From Gammaproteobacteria bacterium (GTDB taxonomy: Bacteria > Pseudomonadota > Gammaproteobacteria > S012-40): a stretch of DNA of 28,554 nt. The stretch covers positions 1 to 28,554 of the forward strand of contig JAOUPJ010000006.1 in assembly GCA_029879945.1 (NCBI GenBank), read 5' to 3'. Positions within the stretch are counted from its first letter, which is position 1. Each line of letters opens with the position of its first letter. The translations under genes were made by a program, and so were the position numbers. Under the pieces are notes generated by a model, which worked only from the letters and a program-made list of their open reading frames with translations, did no database searches and was not told the origin of the DNA. Shown here piece by piece: positions 14,538-23,514 of the stretch.

Positions 14538-15948
14538 GACTACCCCCTAGATTACGAGGTCTCATTTTATTACTATCCAAGGGCTGAGGGTCCAAAACCG
14601 CCACTGTTAAACTTTCATCCTGAAAATATTTCTTTGCCACCGCTTGTACCTGCTCTGATGTTACTGCGTTGATGCGGTCCACATACTCATCGGCCATGCT
14701 CCAGGGATAACCCATAGTCTCCAACATGCCAATGATCATCGCCTGATAAAAGACTGAATCCTGTTCGTACACTTTACCCGCAACCACTTGTGCCTTTACA
14801 CGACTCAACTCAGATTTGCTTACTTTTTCTTTTCGCAGTTTCGCAATCTGATCCTTTATCGCCTTTTCCAAATCATCCACTGTTTTTCCAGAAGAAGGGG
14901 TACCTGAGAACTGAAACACCTCTTGTTGTGGCGTGATACTGTCGTATCCCGCCCCCACGTTCTGGGCAATCTGGCTGCCTCGAATCAAATCTTTGGCAAA
15001 TCGGGCACTGTTGCCACCATCCAATATCGCCGCCAGTACTTCCAAGGCATAAGGCTCCCAAGACTCCTTGGCATTCACCAACGAGGGGACTTTATACCCC
15101 ATTATTAAGTAGGGGACTTGTGCAGGGGCCTTGACCACAATGCGACGCTCCCCTATTTGCTCCACCTCTATTCTGGGTTTGCGTTTCGGTATCTCACCCC
15201 GATCAAAACCGCCGAAGTATTTCTCTGCCAAATCAAATACCTCTTTGGCGTTTACGTCACCAACCACGACTACCACAGCGTTGTTCGGTGCATACCAATA
15301 CTTGTACCATTGGGCCAGATCCTCTAACTGCATATTCTCCAGGTCATTCATCCAACCTATTACAGGCCAGTGGTAGCCACTGTTCAGATACGCGTTCGCG
15401 GAGAACTGTTCATAGGTAATAGCCTGAGGATTGTCTTCGGTGCGCATGCGGCGCTCTTCCATCACCACCTTGATCTCTTTATCAAACTCTTCACCGAGCA
15501 AGACCAGATTACGCATACGGTCTGCTTCCATTTCGAAACTGACTTTCAAACGTGACTTTTCCAATTGTTGAAAGTAGGCCGTGTAGTCTCTACCGGTAAA
15601 GGCATTTTCCTGCCCGCCATTTTCGGCAATGATGCGTGAGAACTCACCCGGTTTGAATTTTTTTGTTCCCTTGAACATCATGTGTTCGAGCACGTGGGAT
15701 ACACCGGTGATCCCATCATGTTCGTAACCACTCCCCACCTTGTACCAGACCTGGGACACCAGAACCGGGGCACGATGATCCTCTTTAACAATGACCTTTA
15801 GGCCATTGGCCAGAATCTTTTCCTGCACCCGGGAATCGGCAGATTTAGCCGAAGCCGTAGTTTTAGAATCCGGTACAGACCCCGTAGGCTGGCTCGCACA
15901 GGCCGTCAGACCCGCAGCCACAAGTACAATAATTAACCAATTCTTCAT
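14527..15948 (-). CDS. M16 family zinc metallopeptidase lipoprotein (active subunit)
   Basis: A 473-residue peptidase with the inverted zinc motif HVLEH (His85, Glu88, His89 with the start used here) and a downstream MEERRMR region supplying the third ligand. The reading frame is open to 16032, but the ATG at 15948 gives a standard lipoprotein signal (MKNWLIIVLVAAGLTAC, Cys17), so I prefer it. The protein is then anchored on the periplasmic side of the inner or outer membrane. It overlaps the following zinc-less M16 gene by 11 bases; the two probably form a heterodimer that degrades peptides or processes proteins. The gene is divergent from ftsY, with a 111-bp gap. Confidence 0.92.
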   Translation of the reverse strand: MKNWLIIVLVAAGLTACASQPTGSVPDSKTTASAKSADSRVQEKILANGLKVIVKEDHRAPVLVSQVWYKVGSGYEHDGITGVSHVLEHMMFKGTKKFKPGEFSRIIAENGGQENAFTGRDYTAYFQQLEKSRLKVSFEMEADRMRNLVLLGEEFDKEIKVVMEERRMRTEDNPQAITYEQFSANAYLNSGYHWPVIGWMNDLENMQLEDLAQWYKYWYAPNNAVVVVVGDVNAKEVFDLAEKYFGGFDRGEIPKRKPRIEVEQIGERRIVVKAPAQVPYLIMGYKVPSLVNAKESWEPYALEVLAAILDGGNSARFAKDLIRGSQIAQNVGAGYDSITPQQEVFQFSGTPSSGKTVDDLEKAIKDQIAKLRKEKVSKSELSRVKAQVVAGKVYEQDSVFYQAMIIGMLETMGYPWSMADEYVDRINAVTSEQVQAVAKKYFQDESLTVAVLDPQPLDSNKMRPRNLGGSRAH

Positions 15949-16059
15949 TGATCTAACCACATCTCCATAGTAGGGATTTTCAACAAGCGTAGCCGTTCTA
16001 GGCGGCAAAATGTTAGGATTAGTTTTAAACATCTTAGCCTAAGGACACTACCGTTAACC

Positions 16060-17046
16060 ATGTTCGGTTTCAAGAAAAAAGCTACAAAATCAGATAAAAG
16101 CAACGATAAGACCACGGAACCCGGATTTTTCTCCCGGATCAAGAAGGGTTTATCGCGAACCCGTAGTCAGTTTACGTCCGGTATTACCAGCTTTTTACCT
16201 GAAAATGGAAAAATTGGTGATGACGTTATCGAGGAATTAGAAACCCTACTGCTAATGTCCGACGCCGGTATCGATGCCACCCAACAAATCATAGAGCAAT
16301 TACAGACCCGTCTGGATAAAAAGCAACTCAACGATTCCAAGGCCCTGTTTGAGGCCCTGAGCGAAGACATGCTATCACTGATTCAGGGCGTAGAATTACC
16401 GTTAAGTATCGACACCACGCAGAAACCGTTTGTGATCCTCATGGTGGGCATTAATGGCGTGGGCAAGACCACAACCATCGGCAAACTCGCGAAGTTCTAC
16501 CAAGATCAGGGACATAAAATCATGTTGGCAGCGGGAGACACCTTCCGTGCCGCAGCGGTGGAACAATTGGAGACTTGGGGTGAGAGAAATGACGTTCCCG
16601 TCATTTCCCAACATCGTGGTGCCGATCCAGCGGCTGTGATCTATGACGCCTTGAGCGCTGCCAAGGCACGAGATATCGATATTCTGATCGCGGACACGGC
16701 CGGGCGATTGCACACCCAAAGCAATCTTATGGAAGAGCTGAAAAAGATCAAGCGCGTCATCCAAAAGATCGATGCCAGCGCCCCCCACGAGATCATGCTA
16801 GTGTTAGACGCGGGCACCGGACAGAACGCCTTGAACCAGGCCAAGGAGTTCGACCAGGCCGTGGGTTTAAGTGGCATCACCCTGACCAAGCTGGATGGAA
16901 CCGCAAAAGGGGGGATCGTATTCGCCCTCGCCAAGCAACTCGGGGTACCCATACGCTTTATTGGCATCGGCGAGCGGGCAGAAGACCTCAGGCCCTTCGA
17001 GGCAAAACCCTTTGTCGCTGCGCTGCTAGACCGGGAGGAGAGCTAA
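16060..17046 (+). CDS. ftsY: Signal recognition particle receptor FtsY
   Basis: SRP-family GTPase that docks SRP-ribosome complexes at the inner membrane. The 328-residue form has a short basic N-terminal region in place of the long acidic A domain of E. coli FtsY. The N domain covers about 40-115. GTPase motifs are GINGVGKTT (130-138), DTFRAAAVEQL (160-170), DTAGR (212-216) and TKLDGTAKGG (276-285). The first gene of ftsY-ftsE-ftsX; ftsE starts nine bases after the stop. GGAGGAG just inside its 3' end may help ftsE translation, though it lies rather far from that start. Confidence 0.98.
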   Translation: MFGFKKKATKSDKSNDKTTEPGFFSRIKKGLSRTRSQFTSGITSFLPENGKIGDDVIEELETLLLMSDAGIDATQQIIEQLQTRLDKKQLNDSKALFEALSEDMLSLIQGVELPLSIDTTQKPFVILMVGINGVGKTTTIGKLAKFYQDQGHKIMLAAGDTFRAAAVEQLETWGERNDVPVISQHRGADPAAVIYDALSAAKARDIDILIADTAGRLHTQSNLMEELKKIKRVIQKIDASAPHEIMLVLDAGTGQNALNQAKEFDQAVGLSGITLTKLDGTAKGGIVFALAKQLGVPIRFIGIGERAEDLRPFEAKPFVAALLDREES

Positions 17047-17055
17047 AGCTCATCC

Positions 17056-17718
17056 ATGATTCACTTTGAGCACGTGAGAAAACAGTACCTGGGCGGAAGA
17101 GAGGCCCTGAAAGGTGTGAGTTTTGCCATGGACCAGGGTGAAATGGCCTTTCTGACCGGGCGCTCGGGCGCTGGAAAGAGCACGCTGTTGAAGCTGGTCG
17201 CACTATTGGAACGGCCTACGTCCGGTTCAATCGTCATTAACAATATCAACCTGGCCCAGATTCGTCGCAATGCCATCGCGGAATACAGACGCAGAGTTGG
17301 GGTCGTGTTCCAATCACCCATGCTACTCTATGACAGAACCGTGTTCGATAATGTGGCCCTGCCCTTACTGGTTTCCGGTTTTCTTCCCACTGAAATTAAA
17401 AGACGTGTGCAGGCGGCACTGGATCAAGTCGGGCTACTGGATAGACAGTCCAGCAATCCGGTTTCACTCTCCGGAGGGGAACAACAACGCGTGGGCATTG
17501 CCCGCGCTGTGGTGTCTCGACCGGCCATACTCCTGGCAGACGAACCCACCGGCAATCTGGACCCCAAACTTTCGGAAGAGATCATGCAATTATTCGAACG
17601 ATTTAATCACATCGGCGTGACTGTGCTCATAGCAAGTCACGATATAGAGCTGATTAAAAGACTGGACTACAGAACGCTGCACCTGGAAGATGGAGCGATG
17701 GCCGAAGTGGTCGTTTAA
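17056..17718 (+). CDS. ftsE: Cell division ABC ATPase FtsE
   Basis: Cytoplasmic ATPase of the FtsEX complex that activates periplasmic septal peptidoglycan hydrolysis. The 220-residue length is normal. Walker A is GRSGAGKST (35-43), the signature is SLSGGEQQR, Walker B is ILLADEPTGNLD and the H-loop is SHD. It lies between ftsY and ftsX with gaps of nine and eight bases, which indicates one transcript. It has a MacB/LolD-type ATPase architecture, but the position fixes its identity as FtsE. Confidence 0.97.
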   Translation: MIHFEHVRKQYLGGREALKGVSFAMDQGEMAFLTGRSGAGKSTLLKLVALLERPTSGSIVINNINLAQIRRNAIAEYRRRVGVVFQSPMLLYDRTVFDNVALPLLVSGFLPTEIKRRVQAALDQVGLLDRQSSNPVSLSGGEQQRVGIARAVVSRPAILLADEPTGNLDPKLSEEIMQLFERFNHIGVTVLIASHDIELIKRLDYRTLHLEDGAMAEVVV

Positions 17719-17726
17719 ATCCTTTT

Positions 17727-18785
17727 ATGATTGGAACACAACGCAAATCCAAACGCCGAGGAGCCACTCCCATTACGGAGCAGCAGACGCGGCGAAATCC
17801 ACAAGCCAGTCGCGCCGCCAGTCCTGCACGCTCAAAAAAAGAGAGGAATACGCTCTCCACCAATAGCAACAGCCTGAACCAACTGATTCGATACCACCGA
17901 TTGGCCCTCTCTTCGTGTATTAAGCGTCTCATCAGCACACCCATGGCGTCCTTTCTCACCCTATTGGTCCTGGCCATTGCCTTGGCCCTGCCGGCAGGCA
18001 TGCAGGTGGTGCTTAACAACGCCAAACATCTAACCGGCGAACTGGGGGATAGTGCACAGATCTCCCTGTTTTTGAAGATGCACACGCCTGAGGCCCACGC
18101 CAAACGCGTGGCAAAGACTCTGGCAGAACGACCAGATATTAAAAACGTGGACTATATCTCGCCTGATCAGGCCCTGGCGGAGTTTGAACACCTTTCAGGG
18201 ATTCGTTTGGGGCTGGCCACCTTGGACGAAAACCCCTTGCCTGCGGTGTTAGTGGTGTATCCGGAAGCCAGCGCTAGTAGCGTAGAAATGATGCAAGCCC
18301 TGCTTTCACAACTCGAAAGCCGCCCCGAGGTGGACATGGCGCAGTTGGACCTGGAATGGGTGCAGCGACTCTATGCCCTGGTGGACCTGGCCGGACAAGC
18401 CGCGGCCGTGCTTTCGCTGTTTTTGGTCGTTGCAGTCATCTTGATTGTGGGCAACACCATTCGCTTGATGAGCCAAAACCATTTGGAAGAGATCAGAGTC
18501 AGTAAATTGGTTGGTGCCACCGACGCCTTTGTGCGCAGACCGTTTCTCTACACCGGTGCATTACTTGGATTGGGCGGCGCCTTACTGGCCTGCGGATTTG
18601 TCCTGGGGACCAGTCTATGGCTACAAACACCACTGGAACGACTCACACTGCTCTATCAAAGCGATTTTTCTGCCGTCACCCTGAGTGCAGCCGACATCTT
18701 CATTCTCTGTTTTACCGGCTTGATATTGGGCGTAATCGGCGCCCGTTTAGCGGTAGGGAAATTTATACGGCAGTTTTCCCTTTAA
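17727..18785 (+). CDS. ftsX: Cell division ABC permease FtsX
   Basis: A 352-residue inner-membrane partner of FtsE. An unusually basic, Ser/Arg-rich cytoplasmic N terminus of about 60-70 residues precedes the first membrane helix (LTLLVLAIALALPAG). A periplasmic domain of about 150 residues follows (containing YISPDQALAEF), then three helices at the C-terminal end in the usual FtsX order. The periplasmic domain would contact EnvC or a similar hydrolase regulator. The start has no clear Shine-Dalgarno and probably depends on coupling with ftsE. Met73 (MASFLTLLVL) is an internal alternative, but would remove the cytoplasmic tail typical of the family. It is convergent with comF, with 37 bases between the stop codons. 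Confidence 0.95.
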   Translation: MIGTQRKSKRRGATPITEQQTRRNPQASRAASPARSKKERNTLSTNSNSLNQLIRYHRLALSSCIKRLISTPMASFLTLLVLAIALALPAGMQVVLNNAKHLTGELGDSAQISLFLKMHTPEAHAKRVAKTLAERPDIKNVDYISPDQALAEFEHLSGIRLGLATLDENPLPAVLVVYPEASASSVEMMQALLSQLESRPEVDMAQLDLEWVQRLYALVDLAGQAAAVLSLFLVVAVILIVGNTIRLMSQNHLEEIRVSKLVGATDAFVRRPFLYTGALLGLGGALLACGFVLGTSLWLQTPLERLTLLYQSDFSAVTLSAADIFILCFTGLILGVIGARLAVGKFIRQFSL

Positions 18786-18822
18786 GCATCTCCGTGTCAC
18801 TTCTAAACGCGCAATTCAATTA

Positions 18823-19530
18823 CTACTCCCGATAGGTCCTGCACACCGCCCACACGCTAATCCGCTCAACGCCAAACGCCTTCAAAGGTGCCGCCAGCAC
18901 CTCCATGGTCGCACCCGTGGTAATCACATCGTCAACGATGGCTACATGCTTGCCTGCACGCGGTTTTGCCAAGATGAATGCGTCTTGCAGATTTCTTTTT
19001 CTGTGTTTCAAGTTCAATTGGTGTTGGGGTGTTTTTGTAGTATTGCGTTCATACACATCATGATAAACAGGTCGCTTCAATTCTCTGGCAAGCAGATTTG
19101 CAAGATAGGCAGACTGGTTATAGCCACGCTCTTTAATGGCAGTTGTATGCATGGGTACGGAAATTAGATAGTCAGGTCTATCTTTGGGGACTAGATCCCT
19201 CACCATTTGATGACAGAAAAAATTTCCGATATCAAAACGCGCCCTGAATTTAAACTGCCATAACAATCTAGTCATCGGAGGCTGATAGACAAACGCGGCG
19301 TAGGTCTCGTCAAAACTGGGACGATGTTGCTGGCATCTTCCACACACCATTTCTGTCCCAGATATCCCGTCCAAGGCATCTGCGCAGACCGCACAACCCG
19401 GCTGTACCCGTCGCATGTCCTCCAGACAGGGACCACACAAGAGTTGATTGAGGGATACCGAATCGGCACAAAGACTACATTGACAGTGCGGCACAAACCA
19501 CTTGGGCCTGAATTTTGTATAATTATTCAT
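18823..19530 (-). CDS. comF: ComF family protein (double zinc ribbon, phosphoribosyltransferase fold)
   Basis: A 235-residue cytoplasmic protein. The N-terminal third has paired Cys motifs (CQCSLC, CGPC, CAVC, CGRC) expected to hold two zinc ions. The C-terminal part is a type I phosphoribosyltransferase fold with the PRPP loop VAIVDDVITTGATM. ComF proteins are needed for natural transformation in several bacteria; GntX of E. coli is a relative. The segment SVPMHTTAIKERGYNQS is the family signature. The gene is divergent from bioB, a common arrangement in gammaproteobacteria. A TATAAT-like stretch upstream of it is not assigned. Confidence 0.93.
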   Translation of the reverse strand: MNNYTKFRPKWFVPHCQCSLCADSVSLNQLLCGPCLEDMRRVQPGCAVCADALDGISGTEMVCGRCQQHRPSFDETYAAFVYQPPMTRLLWQFKFRARFDIGNFFCHQMVRDLVPKDRPDYLISVPMHTTAIKERGYNQSAYLANLLARELKRPVYHDVYERNTTKTPQHQLNLKHRKRNLQDAFILAKPRAGKHVAIVDDVITTGATMEVLAAPLKAFGVERISVWAVCRTYRE

Positions 19531-19559
19531 CAGCTGTTATTCTCTTATCGTTATTTTTG

Positions 19560-19587
19560 TTGACAGCCAGGCACCCAAATATAGACT
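19560..19587 (+). promoter_or_regulatory. Sigma-70 promoter of the bioBFHCD operon
   Basis: A perfect -35 TTGACA (19560-19565), a 16-base spacer and TAGACT (19582-19587) as -10. The start site would be about 45 bases before bioB. I did not find a BirA-type operator (TTGTAAACC and its inverted repeat) in the gap. Confidence 0.6.
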
Positions 19588-19641
19588 GGTCGCCAGCCTA
19601 ATCAGGATCACCCAGAGCCCATTTTCCGAGGAAATCAAATC

Positions 19642-20688
19642 ATGGACAAGCGTATTTTTGACAAAATCGACCAGATCACCCACCGAATCCTGGAACAAGG
19701 GGAAATGAGCACCGAAGAAGCGCGCTGGATGATCGCTTTGGATGACGACTACCTACCCTGGCAGATGGCCGGTGCCGATCGCATCCGCAAGACCTTTCGC
19801 GGTGAAGAAATTGAGGTCTGCGCCATTTCCAATGTGCGCTCCGGAAACTGCTCGGAAAACTGTTCCTTCTGCGCCCAAAGCGGCCACCACCAAACCGAAG
19901 CCCCCAAATACGGTTATATCGATAGTGAAGAATTACTCAAACAGGCAGATGAGGCCCGCAGTTGGGGCGTGAGCGACATCGGTATTGTTTCCAAAGGCTG
20001 GGGCGTGCGTTCTGATAAAGAGGCCACGCAACTCAAGAAGTATTTACACGATTTGAATGAACACTCGGATATAGGCCGTTGCGCAAGTCTGGGCGTTCTC
20101 ACAAAAGAGACGGCGACACTGCTCAAAGACTCAGGTCTGGAAAACTATCATCACAATCTGGAATGCGCAGAGAGTTACTTCGATCAAGTCTGCACGACAC
20201 ATACTTATCAGGAAAATATAGACACCATCCTCGCCGCCCGTGAGGCCGGACTGCGCGTCTGCGCCGGTGGCATCCTGGGTATGGGTGAAAGCCTGGACCA
20301 GCGCATTGAACTGGCAGACACACTGAGAAAATTGGGCGTGGAATCTGTACCGCTGAATTTTCTCAATCCGGTAATGGGCACACCCATGCAGAACCAAACT
20401 CCTTTGGAGCCTTATGAGATCCTGCGCATCATTGCCACCTATCGATACATGCTACCCAAGGCAGAAATTCGCATCGCGGGGGGGCGTGGATTCCTGCGCG
20501 ATATGCAAGCCATGATATTTATGGCCGGCGCATCCGGTATCATGATCGGCAATTACCTCACCACAGCAGGTCGCAGCGTGAACGATGATCTGCAAATGTT
20601 CCAGGACCTTAAACTCAAGGTCCGGGGCGATACCCAACAACGCAGAAAACCCGGCCTTAAAGATATTCCCGTCGCTGTTGTTTCATGA
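19642..20688 (+). CDS. bioB: Biotin synthase
   Basis: Radical SAM enzyme that inserts sulfur into dethiobiotin to make biotin, the last step of the pathway. The 4Fe-4S-binding motif CSENCSFC gives Cys70, Cys74 and Cys77 (CX3CX2C). The other conserved parts include NVRSGNC, YHHNLE and GGILGMGE. The 348-residue length is normal. It has a usable Shine-Dalgarno (GAGG, ten bases from the ATG) and is the first gene of the bio operon. Its last four bases overlap bioF (ATGA). Confidence 0.98.
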   Translation: MDKRIFDKIDQITHRILEQGEMSTEEARWMIALDDDYLPWQMAGADRIRKTFRGEEIEVCAISNVRSGNCSENCSFCAQSGHHQTEAPKYGYIDSEELLKQADEARSWGVSDIGIVSKGWGVRSDKEATQLKKYLHDLNEHSDIGRCASLGVLTKETATLLKDSGLENYHHNLECAESYFDQVCTTHTYQENIDTILAAREAGLRVCAGGILGMGESLDQRIELADTLRKLGVESVPLNFLNPVMGTPMQNQTPLEPYEILRIIATYRYMLPKAEIRIAGGRGFLRDMQAMIFMAGASGIMIGNYLTTAGRSVNDDLQMFQDLKLKVRGDTQQRRKPGLKDIPVAVVS

Positions 20689-21836
20689 AAGACTTGCAAG
20701 CGGCCCTGGACCATAGACGTGAACAGGGCCTTTATCGAAAACGCAGAATACTCAGCAGCGCCGCTGGGGCAGAGGTTAAGTTAAACGAAAATGGTACGCG
20801 GTGTTTCTGCAGCAACGACTATCTCGGTTTAGCGAATCATCCTGAAATCGCCCAAGCTGCGATTAGCGCGATTGAAAAATACGGAGTAGGCTCTGGCGCC
20901 GCACACCTGATTTGCGGACACCATCAGTTGCATCATCAACTGGAAGAAGAGCTGGCGGACTTTCTCGGCCAGGAGCGCGCCCTGCTTTTTTCCACCGGAT
21001 ACATGGCGAACATAGGTGTTATCACTGCGTTGACCGATAAACATGATACGGTATACGAAGACAAGCTCAACCATGCCTCCCTCATTGATGCCGGCCGTTA
21101 TAGTGATGCAGAACTGGTTCGTTATCCCCATGCAGACATGGAGAATCTCGCCTCGCGTCTGAAAAATTCATCTGCACAAAGAAAAATCATTGTGACGGAC
21201 GGCGTGTTTAGTATGGACGGGGACGTCGCTCCGCTAAAAGAAATCACTCAACTGGCCAAACAACATCGAGCCTGGACCATGGTCGACGATGCCCATGGTA
21301 TCGGCGTAATCGGTGAACAGGGAAAAGGTTCACCAAGTCATCTGGGACTAACTCCCAGTGACATCGATATACACATGGGAACACTGGGTAAGGCCTTCGG
21401 TGTTTCCGGTGCCTTTGTCGCTGCCAGAGAAATGATTATTGAAACGCTCATACAAGAGGCGCGCACCTATGTCTATACCACGGCCATGCCGCCTGCCCTG
21501 GCCGCTGCAGCACTGACTAGCCTTAGCATCATTAAAAAAGAAGACTGGCGCCGCGCCCAACTCAAGGAACGCATACACCAATTTAGAAAGGGAGCCACAC
21601 AACTGGGACTGGAATTGCTGCCATCCGAGACGGCCATACAACCCATCATACTGGGTGATGCACAAAAAGCCTTACAATGGAGTGAAGCACTCATGAATAA
21701 GGGAATCTGGCTCAGCGCCATACGCCCTCCCACTGTTCCCAAAGGCACTGCGCGCCTGCGTGTTACCCTCTCGGCCAGTCATAGCGAACAACAGGTTGAT
21801 GCACTACTGAGCGCCCTGGAAGGACTGTGCGCATGA
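20685..21836 (+). CDS. bioF: 8-amino-7-oxononanoate synthase
   Basis: PLP-dependent enzyme that joins pimeloyl-ACP and L-alanine to give 8-amino-7-oxononanoate. The PLP-binding Lys is Lys236 in HMGTLGKAFG, with the cofactor Asp in VDDAHGIG (200-207) and the motif NDYLGLA (44-50). The 383-residue length is normal. It starts inside the bioB stop (ATGA) and ends inside the bioH start (ATGA), so translation is coupled. Confidence 0.98.
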   Translation: MKDLQAALDHRREQGLYRKRRILSSAAGAEVKLNENGTRCFCSNDYLGLANHPEIAQAAISAIEKYGVGSGAAHLICGHHQLHHQLEEELADFLGQERALLFSTGYMANIGVITALTDKHDTVYEDKLNHASLIDAGRYSDAELVRYPHADMENLASRLKNSSAQRKIIVTDGVFSMDGDVAPLKEITQLAKQHRAWTMVDDAHGIGVIGEQGKGSPSHLGLTPSDIDIHMGTLGKAFGVSGAFVAAREMIIETLIQEARTYVYTTAMPPALAAAALTSLSIIKKEDWRRAQLKERIHQFRKGATQLGLELLPSETAIQPIILGDAQKALQWSEALMNKGIWLSAIRPPTVPKGTARLRVTLSASHSEQQVDALLSALEGLCA

Positions 21837-22621
21837 CACTTCATGTAGAGAAAATGGGAACAGGTCCCGAACTCGTCCTGATACACGGCTGGGCGCTCAA
21901 TAGCGGCATCTGGCAAGACATCACGCTCACATTGTCAAAGCACTATAGTCTTACCCTGATAGACCTGCCCGGCCACGGAAAAAGTCCCTTTGAGATTGAG
22001 AAATTTGAACTCGATGCCGTTGTGGATGAAACACTTAAAGCAACACCTAACCAAGCGTACTGGTTCGGCTGGTCCATGGGCGGATTAATCAGTCTCGCTG
22101 CTGCATTGAAGGCACCTGATCGAATCAAAGGACTCATTACGCTGGCAGCAAGCGCCCGCTTTACCAAAGATCACGACTGGCCCGGTGTTGATCCGACCTC
22201 CCTCGAAAACTTTGCCAGTAGTTTGGAAACCGATTTCCAGGGCACCATAAAACGTTTCCTCAGTCTGCAGGTACACGGTGCAGAACATTCACGACAAACA
22301 CTTCGAGAATTGCGCGAAAGAATCTTTGCGGCCGGCGAACCCAATCATCAGGCACTGAAAGACGGGTTGAATGTACTAAAACATGCAGATCTAAGAGAAC
22401 GAGTCGGCATGATTGAAATTCCCACACTGCTCCTTTACGGCAAACTCGATTCGCAGGCCCCGGCGAAACTAGCGCAGGCAATGCACACACTAATGCCAGA
22501 GGCCCGAATACATATATTCCCAAAGGCAGCACACGCCCCCTTTATTTCTCATGGCGAAGAGTTTCTACAACAGATTAGAAATTTTATCGATCCAATTGAA
22601 TCGACGAAAGGCACTCAATGA
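21833..22621 (+). CDS. bioH: Pimeloyl-ACP methyl ester carboxylesterase
   Basis: Alpha/beta hydrolase that removes the methyl group from pimeloyl-ACP methyl ester and ends the BioC-dependent cycle. The frame is open two codons further up to a GTG at 21827, but the ATG at 21833 overlaps bioF by four bases, the same pattern as the other junctions. The catalytic triad is Ser81 in GWSMG, Asp206 in GKLDSQAP and His234 in AAHAPF. The oxyanion region is HGWALNSGIW. The length of 262 residues is normal. It lies directly next to bioC, its functional partner. Confidence 0.95.
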   Translation: MTLHVEKMGTGPELVLIHGWALNSGIWQDITLTLSKHYSLTLIDLPGHGKSPFEIEKFELDAVVDETLKATPNQAYWFGWSMGGLISLAAALKAPDRIKGLITLAASARFTKDHDWPGVDPTSLENFASSLETDFQGTIKRFLSLQVHGAEHSRQTLRELRERIFAAGEPNHQALKDGLNVLKHADLRERVGMIEIPTLLLYGKLDSQAPAKLAQAMHTLMPEARIHIFPKAAHAPFISHGEEFLQQIRNFIDPIESTKGTQ

Positions 22622-23514
22622 ATCAATTTGATGCAGAACAACTCGCCTATCAGGTCGAGAAAAAACGCGTAAAAGAAAATTTCCATAGCTCCTCTAACCG
22701 CTATGATGAAGTTGCCGTTTTGCAGCGTGAAGTCGCCAATCGTTTGCTGGAAAATCTGGACTACATCACACTTGAACCCAGCACCATACTGGACGTGGGC
22801 TGCGGAACAGGATATTGCACCGATCTACTACGCAAGCGATTTCCCAAAGCCAAAGTCATTGCCCTGGACCTGGCCCTTGGCATGGCTCAATACGCGAAAA
22901 ACAAAACAGGCTGGATGGAGCGAATAAAAGGGAAAAAGCATTTTGTATGCGGAGACGCCGAGTTTCTACCCATTAAAGAACGCAGCATCGATCTGGTGGT
23001 CTCCAGTCTGGCGATACAATGGTGCAACTCCCTGGATCAAGCCTTCAAGGAATTTCACCGTATTATTCGGCCAGGAGGACTGGCCCTGTTTTCCACCTTT
23101 GGTCCCGATACACTCAGAGAACTACGCAGTGCCTGGTCCAAGGTAGACAATCACGTGCATGTGAACGCCTTTTTAGACATGCACGATATTGGCGATGCCC
23201 TGATGCGTACTGGGCTTGTTGATCCGGTCATGGAAACCGAGCACTTCACTCTCACCTATCCTACGGTAAAAAGTTTGATGGGTGAGTTGAAAACCCTGGG
23301 CTCCAGAAACAGCAGCAGAGGCAGAACAAAAACCCTAACGGGCAAGGCTCAGTTTAATAAAATGATTCAGGCTTATGAGCAATTTCGTCAAGACAATGTC
23401 TTGCCTGCCAGCTATGAAGTCGTTTACGGCCATGCCTGGCCCACAAGCAAGCCCAATGTCGATAGTGAAAGCACAATACGCATAGACCAGATCGGCGGTA
23501 GACGTGAAGGATAG
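22618..23514 (+). CDS. bioC: Malonyl-ACP O-methyltransferase
   Basis: SAM-dependent methyltransferase that caps malonyl-ACP so that fatty acid synthesis can build the pimeloyl chain. The SAM-binding motif is ILDVGCGTGYCTDLL (57-71), the acidic strand end is ALDLA and the post-motif is SLAIQWCNSL. The length of 298 residues is slightly above E. coli BioC (251). The start overlaps the bioH stop (ATGA). The stop overlaps the bioD start. Confidence 0.96.
   Translation: MNQFDAEQLAYQVEKKRVKENFHSSSNRYDEVAVLQREVANRLLENLDYITLEPSTILDVGCGTGYCTDLLRKRFPKAKVIALDLALGMAQYAKNKTGWMERIKGKKHFVCGDAEFLPIKERSIDLVVSSLAIQWCNSLDQAFKEFHRIIRPGGLALFSTFGPDTLRELRSAWSKVDNHVHVNAFLDMHDIGDALMRTGLVDPVMETEHFTLTYPTVKSLMGELKTLGSRNSSRGRTKTLTGKAQFNKMIQAYEQFRQDNVLPASYEVVYGHAWPTSKPNVDSESTIRIDQIGGRREG

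Noticed and set aside
19531..19641. BirA operator before bioB
   Set aside because: The region has a good promoter but no TTGTAAACC-type inverted repeat.
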